From an uncultured Bacteroidia bacterium (GTDB lineage: Bacteria > Bacteroidota > Bacteroidia > Bacteroidales > UBA932), in assembly GCA_902795785.1 (NCBI GenBank), contig CADBMK010000070.1:1-21188 (forward strand): a stretch of 21,188 nt of DNA, given 5' to 3'. Shown in pieces: positions 15,503-21,188 of the stretch. Every line of letters begins with the position of its first letter. The stretch's first letter is position 1. Both the position numbers and the translations under genes were made by a program. The notes under the pieces are model-generated. The model saw nothing but the letters and a program-made list of their open reading frames with translations, was not told where the DNA came from and did not search any database.

Positions 15503-16106
15503 GGAAATAATTACAATACTCTTGCAGCCCGCATTCCGAGCATTTCGGTTTGCGGGCTGTACATATATACCGCCCGTGGAGAATGAGCCAGTGATGGGCG
15601 ATGGGTCTTTCCCTCTCCGGAACTATGGCCTCGAGGTCGGCCTGTACGGCAAGCGGAGTCCTGCCGTCTGAAAGTCCCAGGCGATGGGCTACTCGGAAGA
15701 CGTGTGTGTCTACGGCGATGACGGGCTTGTCATAGACGACGGACGCTATTACTGCGGCCGTCTTCGGGCCTACGCCGGGAAGGCTTTTGAGCTGGTCAAT
15801 GTCCGACGGGACTGTTCCGTCAAAATCGCTGACAAGTTTGCGGGCCATCCCTATGAGGTGGCTTGTCTTGCTGTTGGGATATGAGATTGATTTGACAAAG
15901 GGAAAGACTTCGTCGAATGAGGCCTTGGCAAGGCTCTGCGGAGTAGGGAAGGCTTTGAACAGAGCAGGGGTGACGATGTTGACTCGTCTGTCCGTGCACT
16001 GGGCCGAGAGGATGACCGCTACGAGAAGTTGGAAGGGGTCCCCGTAGTGTAGTTCGGTTTCGGCTGCCGGCATGTTGGCGCGGAACCAGTCGAAGATCTC
16101 TTTCAT
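15489..16106 (-). CDS. nth: Endonuclease III (DNA glycosylase/AP lyase)
   Basis: 205 residues. Bifunctional base-excision repair enzyme that removes oxidised pyrimidines and nicks the abasic site. The helix-hairpin-helix is LPGVGPKTA with catalytic Lys115; the catalytic Asp133 is in VDTHVFRVAHRLGL, 18 residues on as in E. coli Nth (Lys120/Asp138). The [4Fe-4S] ligands form C-X6-C-X2-C-X5-C (Cys182, 189, 192, 198), also as in E. coli. SAQCTD replaces the common SAQATD near the N-terminus. The ATG overlaps the ftsE stop in ATGA, so translation is probably coupled. The 3' end runs 14 bases into the convergent aminotransferase gene with no terminator between. Confidence 0.97.
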   Translation of the reverse strand: MKEIFDWFRANMPAAETELHYGDPFQLLVAVILSAQCTDRRVNIVTPALFKAFPTPQSLAKASFDEVFPFVKSISYPNSKTSHLIGMARKLVSDFDGTVPSDIDQLKSLPGVGPKTAAVIASVVYDKPVIAVDTHVFRVAHRLGLSDGRTPLAVQADLEAIVPERERPIAHHWLILHGRYICTARKPKCSECGLQEYCNYFLTSI

Positions 16107-16771
16107 TGTTCGGTGCAGGCTTCGTCCGCGCAGAGGAAGACTCTGCCGGGATAGCGTTGAACGATGCTCCTGTTATGGGTGACCATGACGATGGCCGTCT
16201 TCTGCTCCTTGTTGATGTTGCTCAGGAGCTGGAGGATTCCGTCCGCCGTATCGTCGTCAAGATTGCCGGTAGGCTCGTCTGCGATGATTACTTCGGGGTT
16301 GTTTAGAAGGGCCCTTGCGATGGCGATTCTCTGCTGCTCACCGCCTGAAAGCTGGTGAGGCATCTTGTGGGCCTTGGTCTCCATTCCGACGCTTTTGAGG
16401 ACGTCCTTGATGCGCTTGTCAGGCTCGTCCTTCGGCTTCCAGCCTGTGGCCTTGAGAACGAAGGAGAGGTTGTCTTCCACGTTGCGGTCCATCAGAAGCT
16501 GGAAATCCTGGAACACTACGCCGAGTTTTCTTCTCAGAAGCGGAATCTGCTTTTGCCTGATTCCGTGGAGCTGGATGCCGCAGACTGAGGCCTCGCCCTT
16601 TGTGATTCGGTTTTCCGCAATCATCGTCCTGATGATGGAGGTCTTGCCTGTTCCCACTTTGCCTATGATGTAAACGAAATCGCCGGGGAAAATCTCCATG
16701 TCAAGGCCGTAGATGACCGGTGTTTCGCCGTTGAGAATATCTGTGTTTTTGAAGGTTATAATTGCATCCAT
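16103..16771 (-). CDS. ftsE: FtsE-like cell-division ABC transporter ATPase
   Basis: 222 residues, the normal FtsE size. Walker A GKVGTGKTS (37-45), Q-loop Gln88 in VVFQDFQLL, signature LSGGEQQR (141-148), Walker B VIIADEPTGNLD with Glu166, and H-loop His199 in VMVTHN. The N-terminal pattern and the FQDFQLL and EPTGNLD motifs are the FtsE/LolD/MacB type. FtsE works with membrane protein FtsX to control peptidoglycan hydrolases at the septum; no ftsX lies in this window, so the FtsE call over LolD rests on the sequence pattern and small size. The ATG at 16771 gives MDAIITFKNTDI; upstream in-frame residues would lie in the promoter. Cotranscribed with nth. Confidence 0.85.
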   Translation of the reverse strand: MDAIITFKNTDILNGETPVIYGLDMEIFPGDFVYIIGKVGTGKTSIIRTMIAENRITKGEASVCGIQLHGIRQKQIPLLRRKLGVVFQDFQLLMDRNVEDNLSFVLKATGWKPKDEPDKRIKDVLKSVGMETKAHKMPHQLSGGEQQRIAIARALLNNPEVIIADEPTGNLDDDTADGILQLLSNINKEQKTAIVMVTHNRSIVQRYPGRVFLCADEACTEQ

Positions 16772-16778
16772 AACAAAA

Positions 16779-16786
16779 CAAATATA
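16779..16786 (-). promoter_or_regulatory. -7 element of the ftsE-nth promoter (TATATTTG)
   Basis: The minus strand reads TATATTTG, ending seven bases before the ftsE ATG, so the leader would be only a few bases. With the TPR-gene -7 element it forms a perfect inverted repeat CAAATATAC (16779-16787), 11 bases, GTATATTTG (16799-16807). No -33 box is seen. Confidence 0.55.
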
Positions 16787-16799
16787 CGCAGATTTTAAG

Positions 16800-16807
16800 T
16801 ATATTTG
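16800..16807 (+). promoter_or_regulatory. -7 element of the TPR-gene promoter (TATATTTG)
   Basis: TATATTTG on the plus strand; expected start near 16812, leaving about 15 bases to ATG 16828. It mirrors the ftsE element back to back, so the two promoters must share bound DNA and probably compete for polymerase. No -33 TTTG is present at the usual distance. Confidence 0.58.
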
Positions 16808-16827
16808 TGTATTATATACACATTCAT

Positions 16828-19815
16828 ATGCTAAAAAGAATAACGACAGCCTCATTGGCTGCTTTGATGCTTGCGACTGCCCTTTCTGCCGGAGTCCGTG
16901 GTACGAAGGAATTCAAGGACGCGGTTGCTCTGTATGAGAAGGGAATGTATGTCGAGGCCAGACAGGCTTTTGAACAGATTGCAAGACAGTCAGGGGCGGA
17001 AGATGCCGAAGGTTATGCTGTTTTGTGCGCCGTGCGTCTTCAGGCGCCGGGATATCAGACCCTCATTGAAAAATTCGATTCAGATTATCCTACTTCCACC
17101 CTTCGTGGAATTATACATTATGCGAACGCTCTCAATCTCTTTGACAGGGAGAAGTACGAGGAGGCGTCCGTGGAATTCTCACTTGTGAACGAGCAGACTC
17201 TCACATCGGCCCAGATTCCGGAGTTTACCTTCAAGCAGGCTTATTCCGAGTTCGGTCAGGGCCATTACGCTACAGCGCGTGAGGGCTTCGTCAGCGTGGA
17301 CAAGATGCCGCTTAACGACTATTCCGCTCCGTCACGCTATTCCATCGCCTATATCGATTACACGAACGGCCTGTTTGACAGCGCCTTCGACTGGTTCGGC
17401 AAGGCTGCCAAGGATCCGCGTTTCAGGGATATCTCCAACTATTACATGCTGGAGTGCCGTTTCATGAACAAGGATTACAGGTATGTGGTGGACAACGGCG
17501 TAGGAATGTACGCCGCCATTCCGGAGGAGAGGAAACCTCATCTTGCCAGAATCATCTCCGAGTCTTATCTCGTCCTGGGTGATACCGGCAATGCCAGAAA
17601 GTATTACGAGAACACCACAAAGAACGCTCTCTCGATGGACCGCAAGGACCTCTTCTATGCCGGAAGCGTTCTCTATGCTGTCCACGACTGGCAGGGAGCG
17701 GTGGACAATTTCTCAAAGATTACCCAGAGGACCGATTCACTCGGCCAGATTGCTTCTTACGACATGGCCAACAGTTACCTTCAGCTCAAGAATAAGGTGG
17801 CTGCCATGAACGCATTCAAGGAGGCTTCTGCCCTTACGTTCGATGCCAGGGTTCAGGAGGATGCGATGTTCAACTACGCAAAACTCGCATTCGACCTTAA
17901 CAACGATACATCCGGCTTCGCGGACTACCTCGCAAAGTATGCTGACCGCAAGCGCGGAGATTCAATCTATGGCTATATGGCCCTTGTATGCCTCGCCAAC
18001 CACGATTATGCGGGCGCCGTTGCGGCCTATGACAAGGTTGAGTCCCTTGATGGCGAGATGAAGGGCAACTATATGAAAGCCAACTATCTGCGCGCCAATC
18101 AGCTCATCCTTGCGGGTTCCTACAGGGACGCCGTTCCGTGTCTGAGGGCCGCTTCATTCTACGGTGACAGAAGGGATACCTTCAACCAACTTTCACGCTT
18201 CTGGCTGGCGGAGTCATATTTCCGCAGCGACAAGTTCCTTGAGTCCAGGACAATCTATACCGACCTGTACAACCTCTCAGCCCTTGACGGCAGCGAGGAA
18301 GGCTCGTTGATTACATTCGGAATTGCATACGATTTCTTCAAGGAGGAAAAGTACGAGGACGCCGCAAATTGGTTCAGGAAGTATCTTGAGCTGGCTCCGG
18401 ATGCGAAATATGCTAAGGAGGCTTCGGTGCGCCTTGCTGACTGCGATTTCATCAGGGACAGGTACACTGATGCGGTTGAAGGCTATATGAACGTCATCGA
18501 CAGGTACGGCGACGTGAATGACATCTATCCGTACTATCAGTGCGGTATCGCATACGGACTTGCGGGAAAGACTGCAAAGAAGATCGACGTCCTTGAAAAG
18601 ATCAAGGGTGCGGATTCAAAGTCCGCATATTATCCGGAGGCGATGTATGAACTTGGCCGCGCCTATGTCTCTGCCGGCAGGACGGACGACGCCCGACTCT
18701 GCTTCCGCGAACTCCGCGGAACGCACGACCGCAACTACGGGGCCAGGGCTATGATAGAACTTGGTATGATTGCAAATAACAGCGGCAAACAGGACGAGGC
18801 GCTTTCCTGCTACAAGGAAGTGGTGGCCCTTATGCCGGATTCTGAATATGCAAACAACGCCCTCCTTGCAATCAAGGCCATCTACCAGAATCAGGGAGAG
18901 GCCGGCAAGTATATCGAATATACAAGAGGCCTTGGCGAGAACAAGGGTGCAACAGCCTCTGAACAGGACGATATCTATTTCAGCGCCGCCGAGCAGATGT
19001 ACTTTGCCGAGAATATGAACAAGGCGGTAACCCTCTTCAAGGACTATCTTGATCGTTATCCTTCAGGAAGGCATACCGTACATTCAAAGTACTACCTGGC
19101 CGAGTGCTACAGGGTTCTGGGACAGAAAGAGGCTGCCTGCGATGCATATGCCGAGGTCCTCAAGTCAGGTTCTACGGATTCATTCATGCCTGGCGCCGCT
19201 CTGCGCTATGCCGAACTCTCATATCTCTTCGAGCATTTTGACGATGCGTACAGGGGATACGGCGTCCTCGCCGAGACGGCAAGCGTGGATCAGGACAGGA
19301 AGGCTGCGGCTATCGGTATGATGAGGTCCGCCTTCCGTGCAAGGAACTATCAGGATGCCGTTGTCTGCGCTGACAAGGTCAAGAACTCGTCTGCAATGAC
19401 TTCAGACCTCATCCGTGAGGCCGATTACGTGAAGGCCAAGTCCCTGCTTGCAACAAGCCGACGTGACCAGGCGTTCGAAATCCTTACAAACCTCTGCCGT
19501 TATCCTTCAACCGACGAGGGTGCGGAGGCTGAGTATATTCTCATCCAGGATTGCTACGACAGGGGAGAGTTTGAGTCCGTGGAGAAGAAGGTCTATGATT
19601 TTGCCTCAAAGGCCGGCGGACAGAACTACTGGCTTGCCAAGGCGTTCATCGTCCTCGGAGATTCATTCGCAGAGCGTGACAACCTCACCCAGGCCAAGGC
19701 AACGTTCGAGAGCCTGAAATCAGGCTACAAGCCTGCCGAGGGTACGACAGACGATATCGCGGACAACGTTGAGATGAGACTCCGCAAAATAGAACAGATT
19801 GTTTCAGCTAATTAG
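16828..19815 (+). CDS. Large exported tetratricopeptide-repeat protein
   Basis: 995 residues. Signal peptide MLKRITTASLAALMLATALSAG, then TPR-type helical repeats over nearly the whole length. Clear units include LYEKGMYVEARQAFEQIA, YDFFKEEKYEDAANWFRKYL, SGKQDEALSCYKEVVALMPD and MNKAVTLFKDYLDRYPSGRH, with the small/aromatic pattern of TPR helices. No enzyme motif is seen. TPR proteins act as protein-binding scaffolds; export and the downstream outer-membrane barrel gene eight bases away suggest a periplasmic or envelope assembly role. As I recall, this pairing is common in Bacteroidales, but the function is not known to me. The ATG at 16828 is used because an in-frame upstream start at 16807 overlaps the promoter and would spoil the signal peptide. 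Confidence 0.88.
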   Translation: MLKRITTASLAALMLATALSAGVRGTKEFKDAVALYEKGMYVEARQAFEQIARQSGAEDAEGYAVLCAVRLQAPGYQTLIEKFDSDYPTSTLRGIIHYANALNLFDREKYEEASVEFSLVNEQTLTSAQIPEFTFKQAYSEFGQGHYATAREGFVSVDKMPLNDYSAPSRYSIAYIDYTNGLFDSAFDWFGKAAKDPRFRDISNYYMLECRFMNKDYRYVVDNGVGMYAAIPEERKPHLARIISESYLVLGDTGNARKYYENTTKNALSMDRKDLFYAGSVLYAVHDWQGAVDNFSKITQRTDSLGQIASYDMANSYLQLKNKVAAMNAFKEASALTFDARVQEDAMFNYAKLAFDLNNDTSGFADYLAKYADRKRGDSIYGYMALVCLANHDYAGAVAAYDKVESLDGEMKGNYMKANYLRANQLILAGSYRDAVPCLRAASFYGDRRDTFNQLSRFWLAESYFRSDKFLESRTIYTDLYNLSALDGSEEGSLITFGIAYDFFKEEKYEDAANWFRKYLELAPDAKYAKEASVRLADCDFIRDRYTDAVEGYMNVIDRYGDVNDIYPYYQCGIAYGLAGKTAKKIDVLEKIKGADSKSAYYPEAMYELGRAYVSAGRTDDARLCFRELRGTHDRNYGARAMIELGMIANNSGKQDEALSCYKEVVALMPDSEYANNALLAIKAIYQNQGEAGKYIEYTRGLGENKGATASEQDDIYFSAAEQMYFAENMNKAVTLFKDYLDRYPSGRHTVHSKYYLAECYRVLGQKEAACDAYAEVLKSGSTDSFMPGAALRYAELSYLFEHFDDAYRGYGVLAETASVDQDRKAAAIGMMRSAFRARNYQDAVVCADKVKNSSAMTSDLIREADYVKAKSLLATSRRDQAFEILTNLCRYPSTDEGAEAEYILIQDCYDRGEFESVEKKVYDFASKAGGQNYWLAKAFIVLGDSFAERDNLTQAKATFESLKSGYKPAEGTTDDIADNVEMRLRKIEQIVSAN

Positions 19816-19823
19816 TGATCATT

Positions 19824-21188
19824 ATGAATTCATATAGATTATCGGCTTTTATCAAGGCGTCCGCCCTCACGGCGGCTCTTCTGGGTGCACCGTCCGTCCT
19901 CTTTGCCCAGTCTTACAACCCGACTGTGGAGGTGACGAGAAAATACAAGGGAACCCTTCCTGAAACCAAGAAGCCGGATATGGAGATGGCGGTTCCGGAT
20001 TCTCTCCTCAAACTCAGGCTCGATTTTGATTATTCGGTATTTGAGACTCCTTATCAGGGCGCTTACGAATTCAAGCCATACAGGCTGGACATGAAGCCCC
20101 AGCCCGATGCATATACCGGACGCCAGCTCTATGTGAAGGCAGGTCTGGGATATGCCTTCCGTCCAGAACTCAAGGCTGTTTACAGTCCAGAACTCAAGGG
20201 AGGTTTCCAGTTCGATGTCCATGCCTTCCACGATTCATTCTTCGGAAACTTCAGGCAGGTCTTCGGCTCAGGCAGAAAGTATTCCGGCCACGATGCTAAG
20301 ACTACCTTCGGAGCTGATGGCAGGGTGGATTTCAACAATGCCATTCTTACCTTTGGAGTGGACTGGAAGGGCCTTGGTACCAAGGATACCCTCTGTACAA
20401 AGAACTACTCCGCCCTTGATTTCAAGGCAAGGCTTCGCAGCAATTCCGACAGGGAGGCATATTTCCTCTACGACGGTGGCGTGGATGTCCGTATCGGTAA
20501 CGACAAGTATAAGAATGGCGCCGGAAACGTAAAGCTTTCCGAAGTGAAACTCTATGGAGAATTAGGCCCTGTCCTTGCGCTTGACAGGGCGATTATTGTC
20601 GGGGTTAATTCCGACATCGCTTCTTATTCTGGCAACTTCAATTCTCACGTGGCAACGGTTTCAGTCGTTCCTCAGTGGAGAATGACAATAAACGACTTCA
20701 AGTTCGGCGTCGGAGCCAGCATGAATTTCTGCGCTTACGGCAACAAGGATGTCCACCTCAAGGATAATCACACCAACAAGCCGGGATTGATCCGTCCTGA
20801 CGCGTATGCAAGCTATGAGGCTGTTTACGAAAGGCTCATCTTTTATTCCACCATCAAGGGAGGATATGATGTCAATACTTATTCCTCAATCCTTGAAAGG
20901 AATCATTTCTTTGATTCAAGTTATGGAAGGGGACGCTCAGCTCTGCTGAATACGACGGATGTCCTTTACGATTTCGTACTCGGTGCCAAGGGAAATATCC
21001 GCTCCAAGTTCTCCTTCGATGTACGCGGAGGCTTCAAGAGCGTTGAGGGCGCCCTTTTCGATGCCGTTTATGCTAATGGCGCAGCCATCATTCCGGGTGT
21101 TGTTTACACAGACTGCAAGCAGCTCTATGCCCAGGTGGATCTTGGATGGAAATCCGAGAAGTGGATTGCCGACGGCTCTCTCGCTTTC
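19824..21188 (+). CDS. Outer-membrane beta-barrel protein, 3' end missing
   Basis: An open frame of 455 codons from ATG 19824 to the right edge with no stop. Signal peptide with a hydrophobic core ASALTAALLGAPSVLFAQ, cleavage likely after FAQ. A proline-rich linker is followed by LDFDYSVFETPYQGAYEFKP and then many alternating aromatic/polar stretches typical of transmembrane beta strands, such as LYVKAGLGYAF, ILTFGVDWKGLG and FKFGVGASMNF. It resembles Bacteroidales proteins often labelled TonB-dependent receptor or hypothetical outer-membrane protein, but no TonB plug domain is seen in this part. It starts eight bases after the TPR gene and is surely cotranscribed. It contains a 15-base direct repeat at 20161 and 20185. 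Gene presence and export are secure; the function is unknown. Confidence 0.82.
   Translation, partial: MNSYRLSAFIKASALTAALLGAPSVLFAQSYNPTVEVTRKYKGTLPETKKPDMEMAVPDSLLKLRLDFDYSVFETPYQGAYEFKPYRLDMKPQPDAYTGRQLYVKAGLGYAFRPELKAVYSPELKGGFQFDVHAFHDSFFGNFRQVFGSGRKYSGHDAKTTFGADGRVDFNNAILTFGVDWKGLGTKDTLCTKNYSALDFKARLRSNSDREAYFLYDGGVDVRIGNDKYKNGAGNVKLSEVKLYGELGPVLALDRAIIVGVNSDIASYSGNFNSHVATVSVVPQWRMTINDFKFGVGASMNFCAYGNKDVHLKDNHTNKPGLIRPDAYASYEAVYERLIFYSTIKGGYDVNTYSSILERNHFFDSSYGRGRSALLNTTDVLYDFVLGAKGNIRSKFSFDVRGGFKSVEGALFDAVYANGAAIIPGVVYTDCKQLYAQVDLGWKSEKWIADGSLAF
20161..20199 (+). repeat. 15-base direct repeat inside the barrel gene
   Basis: GTCCAGAACTCAAGG occurs at 20161-20175 and again at 20185-20199, offset by 24 bases, so it stays in frame and gives RPELKAVY followed by SPELKGGF. 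It may be a recent small tandem duplication or simply two similar beta strands. Confidence 0.7.

Noticed and set aside
1..21188. A search for defence islands, phage genes, insertion sequences, CRISPR arrays or tRNAs
   Set aside because: None of the coding frames shows the corresponding motifs, and no regular repeat-spacer array or tRNA-like sequence was seen by eye; the RecD-like helicase alone is not evidence for a defence system.

Overview
The window looks like the chromosome of a member of the Bacteroidales. The evidence is the recurrent TAnnTTTG -7 promoter element (three times with TTTG or GTTG 19-20 bp upstream), the near absence of Shine-Dalgarno sequences, the PG_1098-type THUMP-like methyltransferase, an S9B dipeptidyl peptidase IV, and a secreted TPR protein paired with an outer-membrane barrel. 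Base composition is roughly balanced. The exact genus cannot be read from the sequence; an uncultured gut or rumen lineage is a guess. There is no phage, transposase, CRISPR array, tRNA or rRNA, and no gene-free stretch longer than about 160 bases, so this is mainly core-genome sequence.

Layout: (1) 3-1472, the 3' part of a CPA2/Kef-type cation:proton antiporter, tail to tail with yicC (1469-2344, minus); the two genes share one CTAG as both stop codons. (2) glnS (2407-4086) diverges from yicC and ends in a strong intrinsic terminator (4106-4139). (3) 4192-11155 is a compact five-gene transcription unit with gaps of -1 to 10 bases: a ROK-family regulator, a two-helix membrane protein with a HAMP-like tail, the potassium transporter TrkH, a RecD-like helicase and a secreted dipeptidyl peptidase IV. 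It starts at a Bacteroidetes promoter whose -7 element lies inside a perfect 9-8-9 inverted repeat, a likely auto-operator for the ROK protein. (4) A 123-base nested palindrome (11166-11288) separates this operon from a convergent THUMP-like methyltransferase (minus). (5) A phosphohexomutase (12565-14226) and an aspartate-type aminotransferase (14309-15502) each have their own promoter. (6) An ftsE-nth pair (minus, ATGA overlap) runs into the aminotransferase tail to tail. (7) A 995-residue TPR protein and the start of an outer-membrane beta-barrel protein (19824 onward, cut by the window end) form a rightward pair.

The most interesting signals are regulatory. All three divergent gene pairs carry mirrored TAnnTTTG elements, two minus-strand genes have start codons exactly where transcription should begin (possible leaderless mRNAs), the ROK operon has a clear operator, and the 123-base palindrome is unexplained by any gene. 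No wholly new multi-gene defence or metabolic system is evident. The nearest to a novel system is the ROK / HAMP-only sensor / TrkH / helicase / DPP-IV unit.
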